The translations under genes and the position numbers were made by a program. Shown one piece after another: positions 1 through 10,085 of a stretch of 64,000 nt of DNA. The DNA comes from Pocillopora verrucosa. Lineage: Eukaryota > Cnidaria > Anthozoa > Scleractinia > Pocilloporidae. Location of the stretch: assembly GCF_036669915.1 (NCBI RefSeq), contig NC_089321.1, forward strand, positions 16,568,093 through 16,632,092, in the 5' to 3' direction. Position 1 is the first letter of the stretch, and the number at the start of each line of letters is the position of its first letter. A model generated the notes under the pieces. The model saw only the letters and a list, made by a program, of their open reading frames with translations. It ran no database searches and was not told where the DNA came from.

Positions 1-149
1 TTTCTCTGTCTTTTTCTACCTTTTCAGTAATATACATTAATTTTTATAGATATAATGCTGCACAGTAAAGACACATGTATCAAATTTTAATTGATATATG
101 ACAGTTAGATGTATACTCAATGATGGTGTTTTTTATTTTCTTCTTTCAG

Positions 150-1475
150 GAAATTTTAAATCCACCTCCACATCAACAAAAGTTGTTAATGGAAAAACTA
201 TCACAACAAAAAAGTAAGGACAGACTGAATTGTGTTGTCCATTAGTTGAACAAATCTTTAAATACTGTATTTCCTCAAAAAAGCAGCCATGCTCTAGTAA
301 GCACCCTCCCCCAAACAAAAGTACCCACCCACCTACTTGTAGGGCCATAACGCCAAACAAGCACCCTTTTGAATAAGGCCACCCCCTCTGTCTCTCACTT
401 TCTTTGATAGTGGGGATACAAGAAGACTTTAGTTTAATTTATTTAATTTAATTTTAATTTATTGAAAGAAAGAAACTGTTTTTATTTCCACTCTATGAGT
501 AACATTTCAATCTTCAATTACAGTTGAATTAGTACATGAGAAAAGTTTCTTTTCTGTTTAACAGTGAGAGTAATTTCTATCTCCATGTGTTTGCAGAGAT
601 CCTTTATGTGTGTTATCTGTTCTTTAAAATTATGTCTTATTGCTGTGCAAACCAAATAAGTGCCCCCTCAATTAAGCATCCTCCTTCCAATACAAGCCCC
701 TCCTTTCAGGCAACATTATAAATAAGGGCATTGGTGCTTATTTAAGGGGAATGTAATAATTAATGATTTTCCTTGACTGAGAAGTTGAGGAGATAATTGG
801 GGAGTGTAATATTTCTTGATACTGTACAATTATTTGCCATGTTTGGAGAGGGGGAATACCATGGAGATTTAATACACCACTTTGAACAAAAAGGATTGAT
901 GAGGATGATGATGATGATTGCTTGCATGTATGTTTGTGAGGGTGACTCAGCTAGTTAACAAGCCAACTGGAAAGGTTTTAACCCTGTAACTCCTAGAAGT
1001 GATAAACATATAACCTCTTCCTCAAATATCCATACATTACCCAGAAAGCAAGTAAGGAGAATACTCAAACTTATCAGATAGTTGTTATCTTCATCAAACA
1101 CCAAATTCTCGTAACCAATTTACAGGGAATTTTGTAGTAGCTGAAGGAGAGCATCAACCATCAGAGCTTGAGAATTAAAAAGGGTTGATTGAAGCCATTT
1201 CATTCCACTGTAAGGCCTCTCTAACTGGTGTGTGTAAATAATTTTTCTTTTTCTTTTAACCCCTGATTCTGGTGAGCTTGATTTTGACTGACACTTTGGC
1301 CAATACCTCTATTACTTGTCAAACTACCAGTTTTACAGGAAAACTTAAAATAGAAACACGTTTCTTTTCTTTCTTCGACAGAACTGTTGAAAATGGAAAA
1401 GAAACTGTTGAAGAATGGGAAGACAACATCTTAAAGAGAAGAGTGGTGGATGGAACTCTACAGCTTACAAACTGA
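150..1475 (+). CDS. DNAJB6-class J-domain co-chaperone, C-terminal exons (5' part outside window)
   Basis: Two coding exons, 150-213 and 1382-1475, are joined in phase: the first ends with two bases of a Lys codon and the second supplies the third. Each has an AG acceptor; the first has a GTAAGG donor. The joined peptide reads GNFKSTSTSTKVVNGKTITT then KKTVENGKETVEEWEDN and ends LQLTN-stop. This matches the serine/threonine tract and the 'NGK.ITTK..VENG.E.VE' end of DNAJB6/DNAJB2-type Hsp40s, which use the tract to suppress aggregation of client proteins with Hsp70. The J domain and G/F region must lie upstream of base 1. An AATAAA at 1575-1580, about 100 bases after the stop, fits a poly(A) signal. 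Which DNAJB paralogue it is cannot be decided from this tail. Confidence 0.82.
250..760. repeat. Dispersed repeat in the DNAJB intron (C-rich 'aagcacccctcc' type)
   Basis: Inside the 1.2-kb intron, blocks at about 270-345 and 640-750 carry the degenerate phrases 'aagcaccctccc', 'aataagtgccccctc' and 'gcttatttaagggga'. The same vocabulary recurs at 18340-18620 in an intron of the tastin-like gene. This looks like an old dispersed element; boundaries are not clear. Confidence 0.4.
970..1195. repeat. Dispersed repeat bounded by 'aaccctgtaactcc' and 'aaagggttga'
   Basis: Begins with 'aaccctgtaactcctagaag' and ends with 'aaaaagggttgattg'. These are the ends of a short non-coding repeat family in which a 'TTAACCCTTTAACTCC' terminus faces an inverted 'AAAGGGTTAA' terminus. 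A second member's end is at 7250-7389. It lies in the DNAJB intron and does not code. Confidence 0.45.
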
Positions 1476-1574
1476 GACATGTTTGCTTAATACGAGCGTT
1501 AACTATCAGAGTTATGAAACAGGAGCCGCTGAGAATTTTTTTTTCGCTGCATAGAGTAGAATGACAAGCGATAA

Positions 1575-1580
1575 AATAAA
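1575..1580 (+). other. Candidate poly(A) signal of the DNAJB-like gene
   Basis: AATAAA about 100 bases downstream of the TGA of the DNAJB-like gene, at a suitable distance for 3'-end formation. No other AATAAA was seen closer to the stop. Confidence 0.45.
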
Positions 1581-3574
1581 TACCCTTATGTCCATTTAAG
1601 TTATTAAACGTATTGTGAAATATTTTTGTATGGAAAATGGTAGCATGCAAGGTAACGAATCTGTCAAAATGTGCTTTATGTTTCTAAACTAGTACTTTTA
1701 CTCGCATAGATGTATCTGAACAGCTGCCTAATTTTGAGTCGTTCAATTGAAAGCTTATCGTGTAGTACTGTCTGTGAGAGCCCTAATTTGGTTTTTTGGT
1801 CGTGGTTCTCTTTGTAGGAAATGAGTACTTGGTTGAAATGACAATGTTCATGACATTTTGAGGATAATTTAGCTCAGCTGAGTAGTATACAATTAGCGCT
1901 TTTATTAAGTAGCTAATTTTGCTTATAAAAGGAGCAATCAGTATCCGTAGTCAGGTATACGACTCTCTCCTCTGTCAAACTGTATTTGAACATTACAATA
2001 TTGAATACACTACATCGTTGTGTTACTCTCGATATATATTTTTAACTGCCTTTATCCTTTGGAAAAGGCTTCAATTCCCACAAACCAAGCGCGCTCACAT
2101 GCTAGGCGAAAATAGCAAATAAGAACCCCCTCCCATTTAATCACCCCTCCCCCAAAACCAACTCCCATCATTACTTCATTAACAACGTTAAAACCTTATC
2201 ATCACTGTCCAGTTTTCATAGCAGTCTCAATTAGACCTTGTTGGAGGATAAACACACGGCTGACGTCATACAAAAATTGTGTTTTAGTTAGTGTACTGAA
2301 TTATGTGAAGGTTACCTAAGTAGTCCGATCGTCTTGGTGCAGGAGAGGGAGGGGGGGTGTTGGGAGGTCTTGGTGACAGCGACTGGTGTTTTGGCAACCT
2401 GACTGAAAGTCATCAAAGGGTTCAAGAGGTCGAACAGCACCAAAAATTCGTGCTGCATGATAAGTTAGAAATGGCAGACGGTTAAATCGCGAAAGTTTCT
2501 CAGAACTTTAGACTTTGATTTTAAGTACGGTAACTGGCCTGATGCATTTTGGTTAACGTTAAGACTGGAAACAAAAGAGAACAGGGGCGGTGACAACTAT
2601 TTTAGGAGCATTCAAAGTGTTTTTGAAAGTAACACAAACTGACTCGACATCCTGCAAAACCCTGATGCGCAATTTCTAGTTCTCGAAAATGTCGAAAGTA
2701 AAGGGAGAATTTCCTCCTCTGACCTTGTTCAAACAGTGCGCGCGTTTTAACAGAGAAACGCGCGCACTATGACGTTTTAAACGTGCGCTACCATGACAAC
2801 GAGAAAAAGACAGTCGATAAACATTTGATCAGGTTGTGATTTATGTGCCGCAGAGATCAGTTCCGTTAGCGTAAGGACATTAGATTGAGATTTACAGAAG
2901 TGGCGTGATCTCAAATTTTTGTTTAATCTAGGGAGTTTTAGATCTTCCTTGTAATCAGCCTTGAACAGAAATAACAACTTTGGTAAAACATTGAAGAAAA
3001 CTTTAGACTCGGTAAAGCGTGTTACGACTTAAGTCTGGGTGAGTAGAAACTTGTTGTTGCTAGTTTTGTTTATTTTCAGAGTGCGCTATTTTCCACCATT
3101 TGACTACAAGCAGCCTCTCCTTTTCGTTGAAGTCCGTCGCGTGAGTAAGAAAAATTATTGAGGAAATAAAAGAAAACTGAGGTTAGCGCCGCGCTTACAT
3201 CGATTTTTGTTTTCAATGATTTTTTCCCACTCGCGCAAAAAGGAGGGACTGCTCGTGTTCTACGGACCATCGTCGTCGCATGGAGAAAGTATACCTTTTT
3301 CCCATTTTTATCAAATCAAAGAAACACACTCTTTTCTTGGTGAAATATTGTGTTTCATTACCCTCAGTTTTCCTCTCTCGAGCCAACATCCATCAATCTT
3401 AGAAAACCGAGTTGATTCAGTCGCTTCAACAAAACGAACCGTCTAAACCTCGCGAGCTTGGCTTTAACTTGGATATGCTTCCCCTTTGAAATATTTTAAA
3501 AGGGCATCCTTCCGCTCGAAGCTTCTCTTTCAGCATGGTAACAGGGCTTAGTCTTGTAAAAGCAATCCGATGTA
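1581..3574. other. Intergenic region, no gene seen
   Basis: About 2 kb between the DNAJB-like 3' end and coiled-coil gene A. Only short ORFs without splice or family support were seen. The non-coding first exon and promoter of gene A are expected somewhere near 3.4-3.9 kb, but no site can be fixed. Confidence 0.5.
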
Positions 3575-3651
3575 CTTTAGACCGCGTTTGGTTAGCTCAT
3601 GTTGTGGAGCGCCGAACTGCTGTGCGGGAGGTCGAGAATTCAAGCCCCAGA

Positions 3652-3690
<39 letters not shown>

Positions 3691-3730
3691 CGTGCTGCCT
3701 TCGATATGACATCTGCAAATGATCAGACAT
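3575..3730 (+). mobile_element. tRNA-derived SINE
   Basis: The block starts with a degenerate tRNA 5' half ('ggttagctcatg..gtggagcgcc', A-box-like), followed by 'gaattcaagcc' (B-box-like). It then carries a non-tRNA body containing 'accaacactcagggtctta' and 'aactgaggagaacgtgctgc'. I recognise this body from a common coral SINE family. The tRNA part is too diverged to be a functional tRNA gene. Confidence 0.6.
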
Positions 3731-3975
3731 TGTAGTCGTTTCAACTAGACGGTGAAATCGTAAGCCCCGTCTCCTCCATCTCCTCTGAATCGGTTGCCAA
3801 ACGAACGCTAACGAAACCCATGCCCTTCTTGCAAAGAGTAGAGAGGCAAGCTCCCAGTGTTGTAGTCTGGCCTTAAAGATCCTACATAAGTATTTTCCAT
3901 TTAGAAAGAAGTGGGGCTAAAGTGGAAGTGGAAGGAGAAAAAAAACTGTTTTCTTCGCTTATGCTTTATTTAGAC

Positions 3976-6900
3976 ATGTGGTACGACTCACTCAAGGACA
4001 ACGAGCCCTTAGAGCTCTCTCAAGTATGCTTGGCTCTTTCATATCAGCCCCATTTCCAGTACTGCGCTTGGAATGATTCAACAGAACATGTCAACTACTC
4101 ACTTGCGCATGTACCTTACATGGCCAATTACCTAGAAGACGAGCAAACATCTTTTACAGCTCAACAGCAACAGCTGGATTCGAACACAAATTTGAGCTGC
4201 AGTCCTGAGGTAAGTCAAAACAAAAATCTCCAACCCCACCCTACGTGATAAATAATTACTAATCCCTAATGCGAAAATCCAGAATAAAGGCCAACTTTAC
4301 AATCGGCGGAAACCACACCCCTTGTCATTTCCACCTCTGTTGTAACAGAGTACAAAGATGACGATCCTATTTGCGGCAATCACTATATTAGGTGGTAAAA
4401 ATATATCTAACTATCTGAGATCGCAATGTTTTGAATGGAAAAATACAGATAGAACAAAAGTATTAATAGTTCTCGGCTACCATTCTCGGAAAACAGTTTT
4501 CCTTTTTGATAGACATTCGAAAGATTTCGATGCCATTTACTAAAATGTATTAAGCAATTATTCCGCGAGAGCGCGTTGGATATGAGTTGATAGTTAGCCA
4601 AGCGCGAGTGGAATAATTTTTTTATAAAAACGCCCCAAAATATAGATAAATCTTCCCAACTTTATTTTGTAAGAACAAACGGAATTTTACGATGTACAAA
4701 AACACTTCCGGTTTAACTAGTCTTCATGCGCATACATGGTTTAATGGCTCATAACCCATGGTGGCTGAGCCAATGAAAACCCGTGAACTGCATTATCCAA
4801 TGATCCAGTTTTTAATAATCAAGATTAGTCAGCTCGTATCAGTCTTCGGAATTTGAGTTTGTAAACGCCTTATTTTTTAATTTGACATAGGGAAAGAATG
4901 CGCTAGTTACCAAAATTCATATTCTTTGTTCCGAAAATGAGATGCTAAACGAGAAAATAGAAGAACAAAAACGTCGAAACAGATTACTTCAGCAGCATAT
5001 TGACGAAGTGCAAGAGCAGTTGAACGCGGTTAAACAAAACACCGCTAAACTCCGCAATGAATGCCAATCTTTGGATGAAACATTTGAAAGTATCTCCAAG
5101 CACCTCGACCAAGAGACAAGAGAATTGACCGCGGCCGTGGCGAAAAAGAGAAGCAGGATTTCAGAGTTTAAAGTTGATGCTGAGTTGGTGGGGACTCTGC
5201 GAGAGGAGAAAGACAGATCTGTTTCGGAAATCGTGCGCCTGCGTAAGGACGTCATGGATGCTGGCATAGACGTTAATAATCTGACGGTTAAATTCCAATA
5301 TGAACTTGGGAAAATGGTTATATTTCCCTTCTGGAAACTGGAAGGGGAAATTGATAAAGTTCTCCAAAGATGTGTCGAAAATTCCACTCTTAAAGAAAGC
5401 AGCAGTGAGCAAGTTGTCGATGTTGGGAACGGTCTCTACCATCACGGAAAGGTGAAGTGTCTGTTCAGGATATAAGATGATTTGGTTTTATCAACTGAGT
5501 TGATAATATAAATCGGCCACCGTAAAGAGTTTCTAAAGCTATAGCGTCAGCCCCTGTTAGAGCGAATGACAAAGGGCTATTTAACTCGTGACCGTGGCCA
5601 CTTAACATTATCAAATCAGTTGATAAAATCAAATCATCTTGTAATACCCTTTCCCACACAGCAACGCAGTTTTCTTCTTTGTTCATAATATGGATCCTTT
5701 GACTTAATGTCATCCTGTTTCAAAGGATTTCAATGAAATGGCTCGTGAGACTTTCCGTAGGTCTGTAAATTTTTACTTAGCCTGTACAATTTGCGTGTGC
5801 CTTCATGACCAAACCAGCTGCTTTAAGTAAGTGTTTTGCGGATAAAATCATTCACAGACCAATGGATTTTTTTAATTCTCATGGTCTTGATCTGATGTAA
5901 ACAAAGACTACGCAACTTTTGTGCTAAATGCTTCTCAAAGCCAACTGTTATTGAATGTTATTAACGGCATGATCGATCGAGCTCGCGCCCTTTAATTTTC
6001 AAATTTAAGACACTTATTGTGAGGTTGCATAAAAGCGTAAAAGTGCACGCGACAACCTCTAAGGATGCTGTGGATAATTCCTTTACCTCAGTAATTTGGG
6101 AAATTCTAAGAAAACGTCACCGGATTTATATCCAAGAAAAGAGCGGCTTAGAACATTTTACAGAAATTGATTCTTTACTTTGATTCATCTTGTTATTTCA
6201 TCAACAGTCTGCGACAGGTTCCGAAGAAAACTCAGTGCAAAATTCTGAAGATAAATCAAATAGAGACTCAAAAGAAGAATCAGAAGAAATCTCGGCGGAA
6301 AATTCTGAAAATAATCAGTTGCAGCGGTGCTCAAAAGAGAACTTAAACGATAACTGTGGGGACAGCTTCAGAACTGATGAGAGCTCAGATACATCACAAA
6401 TAACCGTCTTAAAAGTACACATGCTGGGGAAGGGTGATAGCTCCGTCGACAGAAGTTCAACACTTACCAATACTGTTTCAATCCAGTCCACTTTTTCATC
6501 TTCCCATGAAGGTTGTGCGGAAAATGGCTGCGAATTTGTCGAGGATTTGTCATTTTCCCACAAAGATGCACCAAAGAAGGTACGATTCTGCACGTGATGA
6601 AGCTATCAGCGCTTTAAAGGATGTTGGGTCTTTAGCACTTATTAAATATTAAAGGACAGTTTATGTGATAGCCACTTAAAAGTCACATTTAGCGCGCTTG
6701 AGTTGAGCATGGCTATATTTGCTGCTTTGATACGTCCTCGACTGATAATGCCTGCCCAACAATATCCGTGCGGCACGCTTACCTGCAAAAGTAAGAAGAG
6801 AAGTCGCAATAACATAGTCGACTTCTGGAGGCTGCTATCTGCTCATGTTTGGTTCTCTCGTCATTCTACTTGAAAAAATGACTTGAGACAACAATCATTC

Positions 6901-7755
6901 CCTCCTTTTCGGTGAAATCCGCCGTGAAACTCAAAACAATTCAGCGAAAATTGATGTTAGTGCGCCGTGTGGAACTCTGAAATGAAGCGCCTCACTCCCA
7001 AAGTTCAGCTCGACGCGCCCAAACTTTTATTCCTTACTGAATTTTTTGACTCGTACGACGAATTTCGCTGAAAATTAGTGACTGCTCGTATTATAATACA
7101 ATTTTGAACCGTTTTAACAAAACAACACCGAATGTATCGCGTATTACCCGGCCTAGGAATGAAAACATTAAATGGAATCTCTCAGTAGAACCAAAGTTGG
7201 CATTTAGCATTTGATACGAATTCAAAGTCCTCTTTTGATATTTGCTCAGCCCTTTGACTACTTAGAGTGACTGGCTTTTCATTCCTTCCTGCAGTATTAC
7301 CCTTGAATAAAATGCAGTCAGTACCATAGGAAATGTAGAGAGAACAGTATGGAGAATATGAATACTAACATTGGAGTATAAAGGGTTAATTAAGATTATT
7401 GTAGCGTGTTCCAGGCGTTCAGCTAGTAAAACAAAGTGCGATAGTAAATAGCGCTATACTGGTGAAGAGTAAAAAAACGAGTAAAGGTTGGGTCGAGTCA
7501 CGTGACGAACCCGACCCGACCCAAACCTCGCTCGCTTTTTCACTCCTCTGCTACTGTTCTGCCGTCTGCTATTTCGTTCTGTTTTATCAACTGAAGGCGT
7601 AAAACACGTCACAAGAGTCCTAATAAGATGGTCGTCAACTTCAAAGTTGTAACATGTTATTTTTTTTCTCTCTTTTGCAGAACCTCAAATCCAGTCGCCT
7701 TGCTCGTAAGTTACGGTTCTTGCGTTGTGTCCCAAAACGAAATGAGGAAAACTGA
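3976..7755 (+). CDS. Coiled-coil protein A, three-member local family (function unknown)
   Basis: Four coding exons: 3976-4209 (ATG after a TTTAG acceptor at 3974), 4891-5451, 6208-6579 and 7681-7755. All introns are phase 0 with GT..AG ends; total 413 aa. Order of parts: a Tyr/Gln-rich N-terminus beginning MWYDSL (exon 1); a charged coiled coil over most of the 187-residue second exon (KIEEQKRRNRLLQ, REEKDRSVSEIVRLRKD); a conserved block YELGKMVIFPFWKLE; a Ser/Glu/Asn-rich acidic region; and a basic tail (RLARKLRFLRC). I do not recognise the family. Genes B and C share the same exon plan, with the coiled-coil exon exactly 561 nt in all three, so selection on length is likely. A is the most diverged copy and lies on the opposite strand. 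An upstream in-frame ATG at 3961 precedes the acceptor-like site and is not preferred. Confidence 0.83.
5474..5640. mobile_element. MITE with terminal inverted repeats, in intron of gene A
   Basis: Starts AAGATGATTTGGTTTTATC and ends with its near-exact inverse, GATAAAATCAAATCATCTT. The subterminal sequence 'tcaactgagttgata' is itself palindromic. Length is 167 bp with no coding capacity. It sits 22 bases after the donor of coiled-coil exon 2. Relatives occur at 47419-47609 and, truncated, at 11845-11912. Confidence 0.7.
7250..7389. repeat. Dispersed repeat end ('agtataaagggttaatt')
   Basis: Contains 'aaatgtagagagaacagta' and 'ggagaatatgaatac' and ends in 'ataaagggttaatt'. I recognise this as the 3' part of the same family as 970-1195. 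It lies in the last intron of gene A. Confidence 0.45.
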
Positions 7756-8060
7756 ATCTTGACGAAGTTTTTTCAAAGATGTCTTAATTGTAATTTATCC
7801 TTTCTCAGTAAATATTTCAGTATTCAAAGCGAATCGGCGGTGTTTTAGAAAGTTGCCTGTGTACTTACTTTACGCATTAAACAGTAATTCAAAGAAAAAC
7901 ATGGGTGCATAAATGTTATTTTGTTTACTTATTTCATTTTACTAGTTATTGTCGAGCGCAAGCAGTGCTATCACTACAGTCACAGTCGTACGGATCAAAA
8001 ACTCGGGTTGTTCGTGCCCAGTTTCACTCGGTTGTATTTGAGCAGTTATCAATTGCGTGT

Positions 8061-8282
8061 CCAAAGTAATCCTGAATGGTTTTGGTTTTACTTAACTTTG
8101 CTCTGTGATTGGTCCAGAAAACTCGCACCATCCTCTCAACCAATCAGATGCAAAATTTAAAACTTAAATCCCAGCCTGGTCACTTGCGTTTTCCCGCGCT
8201 TCAAGCAGTTTGCTTGTTTTTACGTTGAGTGCTCGCTCATTGGCTAATCATAATGTAAACCTTTGCTCTGGGATTACTTTGG
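8061..8282. mobile_element. MITE with perfect 12-bp TIRs and CCAAT boxes
   Basis: CCAAAGTAATCC at 8061-8072 is matched by its perfect reverse complement GGATTACTTTGG at 8271-8282, giving a 222-bp element. Its interior holds 'gctctgtgattggtccag', 'caaccaatcagatg' and 'gcgttttcccgcgctt'. Partial relatives with the same interior lie at 9259-9412 and 61214-61368. The element is non-coding. Confidence 0.72.
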
Positions 8283-9258
8283 TTCTGACCCGAGAAATTG
8301 GTTTAAATGTTAATGTCGCAGCGACCAAAAACAAACTACTAGTCTAGGAGTTACTCCTTGGCAGTGATCCGTTTGACCTCCTCACACAAATGCACTTACG
8401 GTCAGGAAATATTTAACTCGGGGAGGGTGCAGTCAGTTCTAGCTTGTCAAGCTGTGTTGACTCACTCTCTGCTCGACGTCTTCGCTCTACGAGATCAAAC
8501 TAATAAAATGATCACAAACACATAACATATAGAGAAGGGTTCACCGACTAACATTTATTCTTTCACTTGCCAGCTATGATTTATTAAACCACTGTTGCTC
8601 CTTTGATAACCTAACGAACTTTTAATTTCTACCAATTTACAAATCTACACAAGCTTTACAGTTAAACAAATAAATATAATTAACTCCACACCGACTTATT
8701 TTCTTTTCATCTGAGGAAACCATAAAAAAAAATATACAACCTATCTACAATAATCGATGCTAATTTGGTTTCTCTGGTCCACTACCAATCGAAAACAATT
8801 TCGGCAGCGTTTCAGCTCTATATCAGACTCAGACATAACAATTGACCGAACAAGGGTCGGTTTTCACACACAGAATAGAAAAAAAATCCCAGCTTAATTA
8901 TACCCAGTCGGACTCAGGTTGACAGCACGGCGCATAATTAGAAGTGGAGCTGTTTCTCGAAGGTCCCATCAACTAAAAGGGGCTGAAGCCATTGTTTAAA
9001 ATAAAAGTCTTAGAATTAGTAGTATGTCAGAGCTTTAAAAACCTGTCCATACCGCATTTCTATATCATTGTTGTTTAAATTTCAAAACTATTTATAAATC
9101 CATAGCAAAAAAAATCAATAAAAAAGCATCTGAGGATCAGTATCTACCGGGACGTTCGACAAACGGATCCCTGGCCAGGATATTTCCAAACGTTTCGAGC
9201 ATCTGAGAGAGTCACTTTGACATAAAGCAATTTTCGATTGAGTGTCAGAAGAAATCCA

Positions 9259-9412
9259 GAGTGCTTTGGTTTTGCTTAACTTCGCTCTGTGATTGGTCTA
9301 GAAAACTCGCACCCCTCTCCCAACCAATCAGATTAAAAAGTAAAATCCATCACGGCTTGGTCACTCGCGTTTTCCCGCGCTATGAGCAGTTGGCTCGTTT
9401 TTACTTTGGTAT
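9259..9412. repeat. Partial copy of the CCAAT-containing MITE
   Basis: Shares the phrases 'ctctgtgattggtct', 'aaaactcgcaccc', 'caaccaatcagat' and 'cactcgcgttttcccgcgct' with the 8061-8282 element, at about 85-90% by eye. Only a trace of one terminus ('gtgctttggtttt') remains. Confidence 0.6.
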
Positions 9413-9445
9413 TTATAAGTTCCTCGTGATAGTTGCTAATGGATG

Positions 9446-9810
9446 CCACACCGAATGAGACAAAATATCAAAGCGATTAATAAATAAATCAAGTCACACA
9501 ATTTACAATTAAGTTGCCTATAATAAGTATCAATTTGTTTGCTAACTAAATCATATTTTTTGCACTGCACATCAACTCTTCTCTCGTACAATTCATTGAA
9601 TTGCAAAAAAAAATTGAACTTGACATTCGAAGCGCACGTAATTCGGACATTTAATTCATGAATAGCACGAGACAAGAGGTGATGTCAATTGCAAAAAAAA
9701 AATGATTTAGTAAACAAACAAATTGATACTAATTACAAGCAACTTCATAGCAAAGAGTGTGACTTAATTTATTAATTAGTTGCGTTGATATTTTGTCACA
9801 TTCGGCGTAG
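9446..9810. mobile_element. Long foldback (palindromic) element
   Basis: The left arm ('caccgaatgagacaaaatat', 'aataaatcaagtcacac', 'agtatcaatttgtttg') and the right arm, read in reverse complement ('cgccgaatgtgacaaaatat', 'aataaattaagtcacac', 'agtatcaatttgtttg'), match over roughly 130-160 bases each. The centre also pairs in part. Almost the whole 365-bp stretch is therefore one imperfect hairpin. No ORF of interest. It lies between gene A and the tastin-like gene, next to a CCAAT-type MITE fragment. Confidence 0.72.
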
Positions 9811-10052
9811 CATACAATGGTCTGATTGGCTGTTGTGATTACTTTGGGTTTTTTTTATGGCACTCATTTAAGAAGCGCTTCAAAATAAAAAAGAGGCAAG
9901 AATTAACTAAACAGGAACAATGATGGCTAAGGATAACCAAACTGTGAGGTAAATTCCGTCATTTTTTCCACGAAGGAAAAGGAATTCCTGTTTCAAGTCA
10001 TAGCTAAAGTCGCTACAGGCTTTGCTACCAATTCGCTGCAGTCTCTCTATTT

Positions 10053-10085
10053 CTAGCGCGAGTGATTGCTAATTGGTAGGAAGTG
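10053..10085 (-). other. TROAP: 33-nt terminal coding exon of the tastin-like gene
   Basis: The preceding exon ends AGG at 10350, directly before a strong GTAAGT donor. At 10085 a pyrimidine-rich acceptor (ctattttgcag) opens an in-phase exon reading HFLPISNHSR-stop. Tastins end with a similar 'FIPV'-type segment after the NP.A block, which supports this exon over the read-through ending (VSGKMIT) at 10326. Confidence 0.65.

Larger units (their letters stand above)
7756..10052. other. Intergenic region between gene A and the tastin-like gene
   Basis: Tail-to-tail intergenic region. Apart from the MITE, its partial copy and the foldback listed separately, I see only AT-rich unique sequence and no exon-like ORF with splice support. 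Confidence 0.5.

Noticed and set aside
4989..5445. Two long minus-strand ORFs opposite coiled-coil exon 2 of gene A
   Set aside because: They are antisense shadows of a well-supported spliced coding exon; no splice or family support.
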